In this document: piece by piece, positions 13,401 through 25,789 of the stretch | Position numbering within the stretch: position 1 is the stretch's first letter | Layout: each line of letters opens with the position of its first letter | Source: Morella rubra | Taxonomy: Eukaryota > Streptophyta > Magnoliopsida > Fagales > Myricaceae | Assembly (NCBI GenBank): GCA_003952965.2 | Contig: CM025849.1 | Location: forward strand, 14,801,949 to 14,865,948 | Reading direction: 5' to 3' | DNA length: 64,000 nt | The notes under the pieces: generated by a model | The model's input: the letters and a program-made list of their open reading frames with translations, nothing else | Told to the model about the DNA's origin: nothing | Database searches by the model: none | Translations under genes and position numbers: made by a program

Positions 13401-13932
13401 ACAGCCATGCAGGGTGTTGAACCCGTGATTTGTTCTCACATCGGTATTCTTTTATGTGTTGCAGGTGGTATGCGAAAAGGTTTTTGCATCCTGATGTTGT
13501 ATCAGCTTTTGAATATATTTTTATATGGGATGAAGACCTTGGGGTAGAACACTTCAACGGAGATAAGTAAGTTCTTACATAGTAGTCTTGTTTACTGCTC
13601 AGATGAACCTCTTTCATGCTTCTTTCTGTTTTTCTCTGTGCAATTTATTAGGTACATTAATTTGGTTAAGAAACATGGCTTAGAGATCTCTCAACCTGGT
13701 CTTGAGCCCAATAACGGACTGACTTGGGAAATGACAAAGAGGAGAGGTGACAGAGAAGTTCACAAGTAAGCTCTGACTCTCTCTCTTGTGATACCAATAT
13801 CATAGTACTTATGTAATATGGAACTGGAAATTGATTTTGAAGAAAACTCTATGTCTTGTTTGGTGAACAGGGTTACAAATGAAAAGCCAGGCTGGTGTAC
13901 TGACCCACATTTGCCTCCTTGTGCTGCGTATG

Positions 13933-13966
<34 letters not shown>

Positions 13967-14130
13967 GTTGTATCTAGTCTATGATTATGTCCTTAAAACT
14001 ATAATATAAACACAGTTGCTTGTAGGGTTGGTGCTATTTGGGCAGTTTCTATTTAAGTTTTATGTTGTTAGTGAGATATTCTGATTAATTGTATGTCTTC
14101 CCGAATAGTGTGACATCAGAATAGAAATAC

Positions 14131-14172
<42 letters not shown>

Positions 14173-16251
14173 GTAGCCAAAATTTGTAAATCAGGTGCAC
14201 TATTTAGCTAACGTCCTACAAGGTTGTTCAGAAACTTCTTCAACATTTTGAATATTTTGGCTTACAAATGTAGCAAGATGAATAACCATGCTCGAATGAA
14301 GCCCAAGTAGTATGGTAGGATCATGTGTTTGTTGCATACGACCAGATATATGGTCATTGATTTACATCAGGGAAGTCCCTAACACTTATAATGAGCATCT
14401 AAGGTCTCCCTTTTTTTTTTGGCTGTCTTTTTAATTTATTTGTTCAATCCTTTTTTTGGCTGCTCTTCAGGTTTGTAGAAATTATGGCCCCCGTCTTTTC
14501 ACGGGAAGCTTGGCGATGTGTGTGGCATATGATTCAGGTATGTTAAGGATTTAGGATTAGTGGTTAAGTTACCTGCACGAGAAATAAACATACTCAACAT
14601 ATACCCTAATGAAATGCTTTAATTTCTGCTTGTAGAATGATTTGGTGCATGGATGGGGTTTGGATTTTGCTCTCAGAAGATGTGCAGAGGTCAGCAGCTT
14701 TTCCCCTATTATCACCACCTGATTCTCAATTGCAGCTATATGACATTGCACTCAATGTAACTCGGACCCTAATTACAATGTCAACTATTCCCTTTCATCA
14801 AAACCATGGCTAATTTGAAGGGAATTATGTAATTTCCATTCAAATTAAGTGATAGTAGAACGCCAACTTCTGATGGTACAAGTTACCGAGTCAGAACTTC
14901 TGGATACAAATAAGAATGGCATTATAGCTCATGGGCCCAAAATGTCATTAACTATTTTTTTTTCTTTTTCTCTAGGTTTTTTTTTGCCCTTTAATTGCCA
15001 TATTGATGCCCTCATTATCTTTAATTGCTTTCTTTTTATCCTGCATATTTTGTAGAAATGCCAGGTAACCTAGTAAAAGATTTGTTGGTAGTACCGCAGA
15101 CCTGGGTTGAATCTCCTTACAGTTTGATTCATAGGCACTTTTTGTTGCCCATCCCCCATTATTGTATCAGAAAGAGGAGGCAAAAAACTGCTAATACATG
15201 TAAAGTGATTCATTGGATTTCATGCATAATTTCATCCAACTCCGGGAGGTCATTTTCTCGCTTTATGACATCAAGGTTTAGGTGGCAATGATCATGGTGG
15301 GTGTTGTCAATGTAGGAATAAAATTTTTGAGACAAATGCCAAACCCAATTGCAATCACTAGAAAAGATTGAACAATCAAGGTACTTGCAGTGCCTGTTTA
15401 TCAAATGGGATGACACACTTGAACCTTTTAATGGAAAGATTGTTCTTAACAGTTCATATTCTTTCCATCCTAACGTATTTTTACGAGGACTAGTGTGAAA
15501 GGATTCTGGAAAGTGATCAATCAAGAGGAAACTATGGATTATGAAAAGTATGGTCCTCTCAAATAAAATAATGATCTAGTATCCAGAAGGAAATGGATCC
15601 AGCAGATTCGTATCAGCCTATGTTCTAAATTTTGCTTCAGGTAGTTTAGTTAGGTACCTATCTTTGCACATCCCTTACTCAGCTTTGTTTTTTTTCTTCA
15701 GCCTGCTCATGAAAAAATTGGTGTGGTTGATTCGCAATGGATTGTTCACCAAGTAATACCTTCTCTTGGGAGCCAGGTCAGTCATCAATCAAGTTGTAAG
15801 ACAATTTTCATTTGTATTTCGTCAGTGGAGGATGTTTTTATATCTCTGTTGCCAGATTAGATTGAAGTCGGTAACTTCCATGAGGGAAAATAGGATTTCT
15901 CAGTATGTACTTATTCCTTTATGTTATCTGTCAACTTTCAGGGCCAGTCTGAGAATGGGAAACCTCCATGGGAAGGGGTATGTACATTTTGCGTCTTCTC
16001 TGACGGTTTTTTTTTTCTTCTTATTTTCATACTAGCTAAATACTACCATTTCGGAGTTTAAACTTCTTACCTATTGGGTATACAAGTATGTATTATGTAC
16101 AAATCCAACAAATTTCTCAACTGAGTTGTATTTCTTGCCCGGTTGCTTTCTGTTTCAGGTTCGAGCAAGATGTAGAAGTGAGTGGGCTGAGTTTCAGGCT
16201 CGCCTCACCAATGCAGATAAGGCATACCTTGCTCAAAGTGGGAAGCATTAA
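10403..16251 (+). CDS. DUF707 family membrane-anchored protein
   Basis: Fourteen coding exons: 10403-10422, 10536-10650, 10767-10877, 12049-12153, 12618-12701, 13116-13231, 13465-13566, 13652-13765, 13871-13927, 14471-14537, 14636-14689, 15702-15776, 15942-15977 and 16159-16251. They sum to 1149 nt, 382 residues, with every junction GT/AG and in phase. The first coding exon is only 20 nt (MGIIHR plus two bases). A hydrophobic segment at about residues 19-40 predicts a signal anchor. The rest is the PF05212 (DUF707) domain: KPKYLVTFTVG, FHYDGRTSEWDQFEWS, KWWYAKRFLHPD, YIFIWDEDLGVEHF, GLEISQPGLEPN, PGWCTDPHLPPCAAFVEIM, VHGWGLDFALRRC and GVVDSQWIVHQ. The pattern (an IWDEDL acidic motif, luminal topology) suggests a glycosyltransferase-like fold, but activity is unknown. 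Homologues are often labelled 'lysine ketoglutarate reductase trans-splicing related', a name that says nothing reliable about function. No lesions seen. Confidence 0.92.
13932..13960. repeat. (CT)n microsatellite beside a splice donor
   Basis: The CT run begins four bases after the donor of exon 9 of the DUF707 gene (GC|GTATG at 13928). Its length could affect recognition of that donor. Confidence 0.9.
14130..14168. repeat. (AT)n(GT)n compound microsatellite
   Basis: An AT run followed by about 14 GT units, inside intron 9 of the DUF707 gene. Confidence 0.9.
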
Positions 16252-16449
16252 CTTTCACTCCCGGAAGCCCAGCCCCTCTTTTTCATTTTGCCATTTTGTA
16301 TATGTTCTTCTGTTGCCTTGGTGTTTATGAGCTCCTTCTTCATACTAGAAGTTTTTCCTTTTTTCTGTTTTCTTTTTTTATTTCTGGCGGTGGTAGGCTT
16401 TCAGAGCCACATCCTCTGTCTTATAGTCTTCCGTTGTTATAAAGGAAAG

Positions 16450-16488
<39 letters not shown>

Positions 16489-16968
16489 GCTTCTTTTCTA
16501 TGGATCTACATGAGTTCATTCGATTATTCTTCCCGCTTCTATTCTTTTCCATGATGACTTTGCCTTCTTTCGAGATATAGAAATCATTTTGTTCAAATGA
16601 ATGTAAATGTGTTTGGTTTCCTGCTTTTAATCAGGCCTATGTTGTTCTCTCCTCCAGAATATAATCCCTGATAATCTCATTGTGCTTGCTGATTATGTGA
16701 CCGGAATCGGAAATCTCGATATAATTTTGAAGCAACCTCAATCATCTCAAATACCACATAAGCAGAGTGAAAATAGCACTATCCCAAGAGAGATACATTG
16801 AAATATGCCATCAAATCTTGATGAATATTTTGACACCATTTTTCTCTTGCATTTCGTCTCTCCCTAGTGACGCTTCTGTTCCAGCTTTTGGGTTATCGAA
16901 GGTACAATTTGGGGAGCCAGCTATTGAACATCACTGGAAAGAAATCCACCATTCCACTCTCGTGACTC
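16252..16968. other. 3' UTR of the DUF707 gene and spacer to the LINE
   Basis: Includes a (GA)n microsatellite at 16453-16484. No further coding signal is seen before the LINE target site. Confidence 0.6.
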
Positions 16969-16980
16969 TGATTCTTGAGC
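16969..16980. repeat. Left target-site duplication of LINE-1
   Basis: TGATTCTTGAGC, repeated exactly at 33562-33573, flanks the LINE (with MULE-1 nested in it). A 12-bp direct repeat next to the poly(A) end fits target-primed reverse transcription. Confidence 0.8.
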
Positions 16981-17395
16981 GAAGAGAAGCAAATCCCTAT
17001 ATGGGAGAAAAATGCTGCTCTCTAGGGGAGCTCTTTGGGGCACTTGGGCCCTGGCTGGTCTTTTGTTTTCAATCTACTGGATTCCATCGGCTTGCTCCCT
17101 TGGATTATTAGTTTGATGTCTCTCTTGCAGGTTGGGTGTCGTCAGTGTCTCGTCCTTGCTTCTTTTCACCGGGATCCCTCTTTGGACGCCCTTTTTCTCG
17201 TTGCTCAGTTTCGGAGTTTTTTGCTTTATCTAGCTCCAATCATTGGCTCTTTCTCCATTGTTTTTTGTGCTTCATGCCAGAGCTATTTATCCCTTCTTTA
17301 TTCTCTTAATATTTTTGGAGTTTTCTCGCCCTATTCCCCCTCCCTCTCATATTTTTCTGGATTACCCTGGTGAGTGTAGCTGCCTGTGGTTTGGG

Positions 17396-18682
17396 ATGGC
17401 AGAGGCATCGGGGACTTGGAACAAGCTGGTGAGCTTCTCGGAAGAGGTTGGTAGGTTTGGCGGAGGGGACTCTCCTCAGTCAGGTGATGAAGATGAAGCC
17501 TTAGAGTTGAACCTTTCTCTAGTGGAGAGAATGGTGTCCGATAAGCCTTTAAACAAGGTAGGGCTTAGGGTGGCCATTTTTCTGTCAGGGCATTTTGTGC
17601 AAAATCTAGAGATAGAAGAGGTAGAAGGGGATGGTTTTATTTTCTCTTTTCCAAACAAAGAGAGTTGGCAAAGGGTTCTTGACCAAGCTCCCTGGACTAT
17701 CAGAGGCTTCCCTTTGGTGCTGCAAGCTCGGAGGCCTAGGGAAATAGTGACAGAGGTGGATTTGGTGAATATCTTGGTTTGGATTCAGGTGCATGGGCTG
17801 CCCTTTGGGCGAAACAACAAAATCCAAGGCGGAATGCACGGCGAGTAGAGCAGGAAAAGTACTAGATGTTGATTTCGCTCTAACCGGAAAGTTTGGGTTA
17901 CACAATTCATCCGGACAAAGATTTTACTGGATTCCTCCCAACCTTTGTGCCCGGGGTTTTTTCTTCCTCGTGAGAATTGAGAGGACACTTGGGTGCAACT
18001 CAAGTATAAATGAATTTCTAGTATCTGCTTCAAATGTGGCCGGCTAGGCCATTTCTCGAACATGTGTTCTGTGCCAAGGTCACCTACTTCTGCAAGGTTT
18101 AGTTCAAAGATGGTGGCATCCTCTATCGATTACAGAAGATTTATGGGTCCTGCAAAAATCATCCCAAGATCTCAAGGAGAACCAGTTCAACAGCCAACAA
18201 ACAATCCTTCCCCAGCTCATCAAACAGACCATTCTCTGCCCAATCATCTATCTTCCAACCATACCCCTTCCCATCATCCTGAAGTTGCCGAAGGGCCTTC
18301 TCTTACTGTGAGACATCAAACCTGGAGCAGAGCCACGGTGGTGAGTCTGAGACCAGTGGAGGTGAAGCGGCGTGCTTCCCGTTGGGACATGTCGACACCA
18401 TTTGACACTTCTAAAAGTTCTAGCAAAAAGGTGTGTGGTATTGAACATAGTACTACAGAGCACGTCATAGGGAGAGTAGAGGTGGCTATTAATTTGCTTG
18501 AGGTAGGGCGAGGAGGATATCCTGCCATAAAAGACAACAAGATGACGTTGTCGATAGCGTGGCAGGTGAATCTGGAGCATGAAATTGATTATGCGCTCCT
18601 GCGGGAGAATGAGACAAATATCGATGAAGAACTAGACTTATGGACATTTGCTAAAATGACCAAGTCCTCTTTAATGGGCTAG
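17396..18682 (+). pseudogene. LINE-1 ORF1 (DUF4283/CCHC nucleic-acid-binding protein), broken
   Basis: The ATG at 17396 opens MAEASGTWNKLVSFSEEVGR, followed by a DUF4283-type region (LNLSLVERMVSDKPLN, then NKESWQRVLDQAPWTIRGFP). A frameshift near 17815-17830 and another before about 18020 move the reading to other frames. A CCHC zinc knuckle (CX2CX4HX4C, CFKCGRLGHFSNMC) is readable at 18026-18067. A Ser/Pro/His-rich tail follows to about 18682. This is the RNA-binding partner of ORF2 in plant L1 elements. Confidence 0.8.
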
Positions 18683-19283
18683 GTGGGCCAGGCTGAAAAG
18701 TTTGTTAAGATGGCTGGGTTGGGCCAAAAGGAAGGCAAACTTTCTTTTGAATTTCGTAGCAAGGATCTAAGCCCAGAGAATAATGATGTGATTAATCAGG
18801 CCTCAACTCCTCGTTTATGCGAAATTAATGAGGGCCCTTGTAAGAATTCCTTAGACTCTTTGGATGCTAAAGGCAATAAAGAGGTTCCATGAGATGAGAA
18901 AAAAAAGGTAAAGGTTTACGGCAGGGCTATTCCAGTTTGGGCTTGAAAAGTGATGAGAAGATGCTGGGCCAAAAAAGACAAGCTTTGGAATGTGAATTAG
19001 AAGATATAAGGTCGTCGAAAAAACTTCAATTGGGGAATTACACGGAGGAGCAGTTATATAGCATGTAGACCATCAGGGGATGATTCTCAGCCTTTGGCTA
19101 GTTGGGTGAAACATTGCCTGAAGAAAGGAGGCAGCTTAGACACTGGGTGACAAGGAAAATTGCATGCTTTGAACAAGCAAAGAGCGGGAGCTCTGCGAAA
19201 TTTTCTGGAGGTTCGTGACTCAGAAGGGGTCAGGACCAACTTTGTGGCTGAGGAGACGGGCCGAGCCATGCCCCCACGCCACC

Positions 19284-22200
19284 ATGATTGTTCTTTTTTG
19301 GAATTGTCAGGGACTGGCCCATGCCTCGACGATTAGGACGTTACGAGTAATGCTTAGACAGTCAAACCTGAGTTGTCTATGCATTTCGAAAATGAAAGTT
19401 TCTAATGCTTCAGGTATTCTGGCACGTCTTGGCTTCCCCAACTCGTTAGAAGTTCCGACTTTGGGACTTAAGAGAGGAATGATTTTTGCTTGGAGAAAGA
19501 GAGTGGATTTTGATCTAGTTCTACTAAAGCAACATATTATCAGTATAATTCTCTTTGGTGTTCTCAATCACTAACCTTGGGCACTGACCTTTGTGCATAG
19601 TCCATGCGGGTGGCAAGACAAAGAATTATTCTAAGATGAGATCAACGGCATTGGTAGGAATTTTGCAAGACCATAGATTGTCATGGGTGACTTCAATGCA
19701 GTTTTAGGTCAACACGAGAAGTGGGGTGGACAGTTGGTGGTGTCGTCTTTAAGAGAGGGATTTTATCAACTCAAGTTGAATCATGGGATGGTGGACATGG
19801 GAAGTACAGGATCGTGGTTTACGTGGTGCAACGGTCAGAGGGGTTATCAATAGATTAGGGGGCGCCTTGTCAAAGCGCTTGCTAATGGGGAATGGACTAC
19901 CTTGTTTCTGAGGGCTTTAATTCGTAACCTTCCTCAACACTCTTCTGACCATGCTCTGCTGTTACTATCAACTGAGGGGGCTATGGGGGCTTGTCCAAAA
20001 TCGTTCTATTTTGAAGGTTGTTGGACAAGAAATGAGAATAGTAAGGCTATGGTGGCTGGAGTGTGGAGGATTAGATTCGGGGGCTCTGCATCATTTCGGC
20101 TAGTCTAGAAGATCAAGTCCACAATAGTTTCCTTGAGAACTTGGAATATAGAGCTTTTTGGGGCTATCCACACTCAGATTAAGAGACTAGATAAGCAACT
20201 GGTTGCTGTTCAAGACATGATCCCTATAGAGCAATCTTGGGAGGCAGAGCATCGGATTCAAGCCAGTCTGGGGGAAGCACTGAAACGAGAGAAATGTTTA
20301 TGGAAACAAAAGTCTCAGGTTGGCTAGTTAACAACTCCGAATCTAAATACAAAGTTTTTTCACCTTTCGATGATTATCTGGCGAAGGAGGAACATCATTG
20401 GGGCGTTGAAAACTAGAGTGGGGGTTTGGCTTCAAGACCGAGAGGTGATTGAGGTATACATGGTGGACCATTTCCAACGAGTGTATACTTCATCTACTAT
20501 GGGTGTAGTGGATGAATTGGACAGTTTGATATCTCCTATTATTAATGAAGAAGACAATGTTATGCTATACAGCGTGCCATCTCGGGAGGATATTCAGAGT
20601 GTAGCTTCACAGATAGGGGCCCTTAAAGCTCCTAGGCCAAATGGAATGTCTGCTATCTTTCATCAGCATTACTAGAGCACGGTAAAAGAAGACCTTAGTG
20701 ACATGGTTCAGCACTTTTTTAACAGCAATTATTTACTAAGGCAGTTGAATCACAGCTTTATAGTTCTTATGCTGAAAGTAGAGCACCCTTCTCGCATTGA
20801 ACAATAATAGACCTATAAGCCTTTGCAATGTGGCCTATAAGGTCATCTCAAATATTTTAACGATCAGGCTCAAAGTTGTGATTGCATAGCTTATATCTCC
20901 ATTCCAAGCAACGTTCGTACCAATTCGGCTACTTTAAGAAAATATTATTATTGGACTTCTACATTCAATGAAGTCCAAGAAAGATAGGAAAAGTCTGGCT
21001 ACTCTCAAATTTGATATGGAAAAAGCATATGATAGAATGAAATGAGAATTTTTTCTCCAAATTCTTCAATGCTTCGATTTTGATTCGAAGTGGATTAGGT
21101 GGATTGAACAGTGCATTACCACTGTGTCATTTTCGGTGATGCTTAATGGATCACTTTATGATTTTTCAAACCATCTGAAGGGCTTAGACAATGAGATCTG
21201 CTATCCTCATTCCTTTTTATTTTAGGCTCTGAAGTGTTATACAGGCTGATTATTCGGGCAGAAATGAATCGATCCTTGCATGGGGGTAAAGGTGGCTCAA
21301 TCTGCACCATCTATATCTCATCTGCTCCTTGCAGATGACCTTATGTTGTTTATGAGAGCAAATCAATAGGAAGTGGCTGTTATAAATATTTACTGGAACA
21401 ATACTCGAGGTGGTTTGGGCAAAAGGTAAACTTCGAAAAATCATATTGCTCTGTAGTGAGAATACTCACCCAGATGTTGTAGAAGTTCTCTGTGAGTCTT
21501 TGCAGGTAAAAAGATGTCTCTGCAAAGTAAATACCTTAGATTACCATTGTTTGTAAGGAGGGCATGGAAAAAGACGTTTGAAGATGTGAAATCCAAGGTG
21601 TTTTCTAAAGTAGTAGGTTAGAAGGTGAGAGCTCTATCTCAAGCTGGCATAACAACTCTTATCAAAGCGGTAGCCACAGCAATGCCACTCTATTATATGT
21701 CGGCATTTTTTATGCCGAAAGGGTGGTGTGAGGAGATAGATAAGATGCTCAAATATTTTTGGTAGGGTTTTCCAACCCATAAAACTCAAAATTTCACCCC
21801 TCGGGCATGGAATGATATTTGTTTACCAAAATATTTAGGAGGTTTGGGGATGAAGAAGATGATTGAGACTAATGTAGCTCTTATTGCTAAATTGGGGTGG
21901 AGGGTCGTGTCATCACCTGAGAGCTTGTGGGTTCAACTATTGAAACTCAAATATCAAGTTCAACATCCAACCTCTATTTTGGTTGGCAATGAGAGGGCAT
22001 CGGGGGTGTGGAAGGGTATCTCCTGGGTCATGCCACAGCTCTTGGTAGGTGTGTGTTTGCTGCCAAGGTGTGGAGATGTTGTCCAGATAAGAGAAGACCC
22101 TTGGTTACCGAATGGTCCTAATTTTTATCCAATCTAGAAAGGTCAAGGAGAGCTGTCCCAGGTAAATGTGGTGAGTGATCTGGTGAATCAAGCTACTGGG

Positions 22201-23210
22201 CAATGGGATTTGGAGCTGGTCAGATTGTTATGTGCAGAGGCTTCAGCAGAGGAGATTTTAAGAATGCCAACTCCAAGACCTGAGCAAAATGATTGCTGGA
22301 TATGGACAAAAGAGGCAACCAGCAAACACTTTGTTAAATCCTTTGTGCTGAGTGAATAGTCCCTGAAAGCAGTCCACTCACCAGTTCTGGAACCTAAGGT
22401 TTAGGATAAGCTTTGGAAACTCAAACTCCAAGATAGACTAAAGCTTATGCCTTGGAAGATGGCTGCAAAGAGAATTTGAGGAGCCTTTTTTATGTTCGTT
22501 ATGCAGAACAGGCTCAAAGGACACTCTCCATTTGCTAGTCTAGTGTCAGGTGGCTAACAAGGCTTGGAGGGAATCATTGTGGGCAATATCTATGAGAAGA
22601 ATTCCTCTTAATAGTCCAGCGAAGCTTATTAATATCATTTTGAATGCGGATGTTCATTTGAATATGGAGAAATTGAAAGTGTGAGCCTTTGTGCTGAATG
22701 CGGCTATTATTTTTTATGTAATTTTGTTGGCTGGAACTTGGTGGTGCATCAAGGTGGGCAGGTGGATTTGACAGCTATGATTTATGATGTTAAGAGGAGA
22801 TTTGCTGAACACTCATAGAAGGTGGTAGACACCGATGCCTAGGTGGCTGAAACTTAATTCGGATGTTGTTATTCGTTATTTTGGGTCATACATAGCAGTC
22901 TTTGTTAGAGATATTTCTAGTTCCCTCCATATGGCATACATGAAACACTTAGGTGCTATGAACCCCCCTGTTGGTGAGGCTTTTGCTTTGGCAGAAGCAA
23001 CGTTGCTTGCTAAGATGCATAAGTGGCCTCGAGTTGTCTTTGAAAGCGATTCGTCAGTGTTGTGTGATGATGTTCTATCTCAAGACTAACCTCAAATGTG
23101 GACGATTTTGACGTTGGTTTCTCATATCAGAACCAACTTGGAGGAGTTCACAGAGTGAAAAATTGCATGGGTTCCTCGCAGGTGTAATTCTATGGCTTAT
23201 GTGCTAGCCA
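19284..23210 (+). pseudogene. LINE-1 ORF2 (endonuclease, reverse transcriptase, RNase H), broken
   Basis: Begins MIVLFWNCQGLAHASTIRTL (apurinic-type endonuclease domain); VMGDFNAVLGQHEKW is readable near 19683. Reverse-transcriptase blocks follow from about 20560 (IGALKAPRPNG, RPISLCNVAYKVISN, KFDMEKAYDR, VSFSVMLNGS), then the conserved post-RT block (LPKYLGGLGMKKMIETN, about 21825). A zf-RVT remnant lies at about 22400-22600 and an RNase H-like domain at 22835-23200 (WLKLNSDVV, PPVGEAFALAEA). At least a dozen in-frame stops and several frameshifts make it non-functional. The usual catalytic (F/Y)ADD stretch of the RT is not cleanly readable (near 21320). Confidence 0.85.
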
Positions 23211-23341
23211 AGTGAGCGGCTAGTATGGGTGTTTACAGTGTTAGTTTTCATTCTGTTATCCCTGAGCATATCCAGGCTTGTGATATGCTTCTGTCTTTTT
23301 AGCTTTTGAATTAAGTATGTTATTTAGCAAAAAAAAAAAAA

Positions 23342-23504
23342 GGCTAAATATCTCCACCGGTCTCTAGGGTTTAAGCTTTTTCCCAATTGGTCCTTCGGAT
23401 ATATTTTTCCCTAAAAGTCTCCCTAAAGTTTGGACCTAATCTCATATCCATCCTTCCGTCAATTTAATTATCGGAATTGCACACATGGATAACTGAGTAC
23501 ACGT
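23342..23504. repeat. Left terminal inverted repeat of MULE-1
   Basis: 163 bp. Pairs in inverted orientation with 33386-33548. Both ends share long blocks such as TAAGCTTTTTCC and GCACACATGGATAA, with about 25 mismatches by eye. Confidence 0.88.
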
Positions 23505-23791
23505 CATGCTAATTCATAATCTGTCACGCGTCAATGGTTGTTAGCTACACTATGACATGTTTTTAGAGTGGGACTCACGTGCCATATGACATGCCACGCT
23601 GAATTAAAACCCTCTTTATTCAATAAGTGACCCCTATACCCATCCTTTCAAGAAAAAAAAGACCTCCATTGTCGTCAATCTCTAACAAACAAAGAACCCT
23701 AAATAAATCCCTAAATACCTAACTCATTCCCATAGAGCTTCATCGTCTTCTATTACCTATCCTTCAACAACTCTTCCAAAATTACTTCGCG

Positions 23792-25629
23792 ATGTTAATA
23801 AGAAGCGCATCGTCGCCTTCTATTACCAATGGAAGGCAAGAAGGGGCATCATTAAAAGTGAAGGGTGACAAAGTCGTATGTCTCTGCTTCTGCAGCATCA
23901 AGGCTCAAATGAGAACAAGCAGGACAGTGGGAAATCCGGGCAGAAGATTTTTTAGTTGCCTACATTACTCAAGTGGCCAGGTTAGCATCCAGTGCATCTT
24001 CGTCCCTATTTCCTTTGTCCCAGGGACTTCTTTGTTTTTAACCACTAAAAGTCAACTCTCACTTTTTTCTTCAAAAGATGCTCATAAGGGCCCAAAGTTT
24101 CTTCTGTCTACTTTTGTGTTAGTTTACTTTTGTTGCTCCTAGAATTTTAGATGTTTCAGTTACATAGATTGTGTGACTGCTAGCATGTTTCAGGTCTAAT
24201 CTGCTTTTAGTATTTTATTAGCTCCTGTATGTTTTTTTTTAGTGCTTTTGTTATGTCTTTCATTAATTGCCAGTATATAGCACTGGATTCAAATTAGTGA
24301 TGATAGAGAACCTTCAGGTGATAAATATATTTACTTCTAGAGAAAAAAAACATGCATGACTAATGTCCAAGCATAATTCCAAGGCACTGATCCATTAGTG
24401 CATGGGCTAAGTTTGGTGTCTTGAATTGGATTCCTACCATAATGCTATTAGATTTGAATCCTCCAAAAAGAAGTTGGCATTCAATGAACTGCCATTCTAG
24501 GAAGGACACACGAAGAGCATCTTCGTGTAGCAGTAGAGATATATATATATATATATATATATATTTGTACTTTTTTTTTAATTGTATTGTTTGACAGCTC
24601 GGTGTCACGGTCTTCATTACTTGGAGATTTTTGTTTGTTATGCATTTTTTCAGGTTTCTTGGGTTAATTTGTGATCAGGTTATAGATTATTTTTTCAGTG
24701 AGTCGGGGATTAAAATAGTTTGCTGTTGGGGTTGTTTATTTGTTGTTTTGTGATTCGACAGTTGTGGGTATTTTCTTTTCCAATTTTTCTCATTCTGTTG
24801 GGGGTGGGGGGTGTTGTCGTAGACATTTTGGTCATTCGTTAGTACCACTGTTATAGTCATATCATGCCTAATTGTTCACTAATCAAGATTGTTTATGTTC
24901 CTGAATGACATATTGTTGTTGATGCTGCGGGATATTGGATTCATTTGTTGATGTCTTTTGGATTTATTTCTTGGGTATTTGTGGGGACAAAGAATTATTT
25001 TTAGCCTGTTTTTTGGATGTTCTGAGTTAAAGTTTCTTGTGTGAATGTCTTTGGAGTGTCAGTAGATATAGAAAGTAAGCATTATTAAGGGATTTGTGAA
25101 TAGACTTTATTTCCTTTCTCTTTGACTGTTTTGCAAAATATAAAATGGAGGTTCTATAAGAAATCTGGGTCTTATACAAAATCTGAGTACATGAATGAAA
25201 GTGAATTTATCTAGTGTTTTTTGACTTGTGGCTTGAGTTTGATTTATTTTAAAAATAAGACCCCTGTAAAGATGTGAAGAAATGAGGTCTGATGTGAAGA
25301 AAGATGTTAATTTGATTTTGTTTGGAGAAATGAGGTCTAGTATCTCAGCAACCAATAGTTTTCTATCAGGCAGTGCTCTATATCTATTAGTACATGAGCT
25401 AGGTAGCATTTTAAGTTTCACAATCTCTTGGTATTGTTCATTCATTTATCTTTGATTCCAGATGCATTTGAATTGTAATTATTTTGAATGGATTGACCCC
25501 GCTCCTTCTGCACATGGGGAAGATGCTCTTGCTGGCATGACGAGGAAGGTGAAGATCTTAGAGGAGCAAGTGCCAGTCCTAGATATTCTTTGGCTGCGTA
25601 TTTCTGTTGCTTTATACTTAATCCTGTAG
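23792..25629 (+). CDS. GRF-type zinc finger protein carried by MULE-1
   Basis: Two exons, 23792-23980 and 25462-25629, joined by a GT/AG intron (GGCCAG|GTTAGC ... ATTCCAG|ATGCAT) in phase 0, giving 118 residues. Exon 1 holds VCLCFCSIKAQMRTSRTVGN followed by PGRRFFSC; exon 2 holds CNYFEWIDP. Together these match the zf-GRF signature (paired Cys, T-S-x-T, N-x-GRRF, C-x-YFxW-D). A short basic/helical stretch (GMTRKVKILEEQ) leads to a hydrophobic C-terminus (about 17 residues ending ALYLIL), probably a membrane anchor or buried helix. GRF fingers bind single-stranded nucleic acid in other proteins. Unlike the neighbouring transposase the reading frame is unbroken. The role within the element is unknown: captured host gene or accessory transposon gene. 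The ATG is the first in frame after a CT-rich leader. Confidence 0.65.
24538..24564. repeat. (AT)n microsatellite
   Basis: Within the intron of the zf-GRF gene. Confidence 0.85.
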
Positions 25630-25789
25630 GTTTATAGGAATTGTAGTTTTGATGTAATTTGTAAAAATATGTCGGTATGGAAATTTGTATTGTATTTATG
25701 TAATGTGTCATTGCACATTGAATTGGTAAAATGATGTAATGTGTCAATTTGACATTAAATCCAATTTGTGCTTTTGAATGTTTTGGTCA

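Larger units (their letters stand above)
16981..23341 (+). mobile_element. Full-length L1-type LINE retrotransposon (LINE-1)
   Basis: About 6.36 kb from the end of the left target duplication to a poly(A) run (23329-23341). The layout is that of a plant L1: 5' UTR, ORF1 with DUF4283-like and CCHC regions, ORF2 with endonuclease, reverse transcriptase, zf-RVT and an RNase H-like domain, then poly(A). All reading frames carry stops and frameshifts, so the copy is dead. MULE-1 inserted inside the poly(A) tail; the last A residues and 'TTG' lie at 33549-33561, before the right target duplication. Confidence 0.88.
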
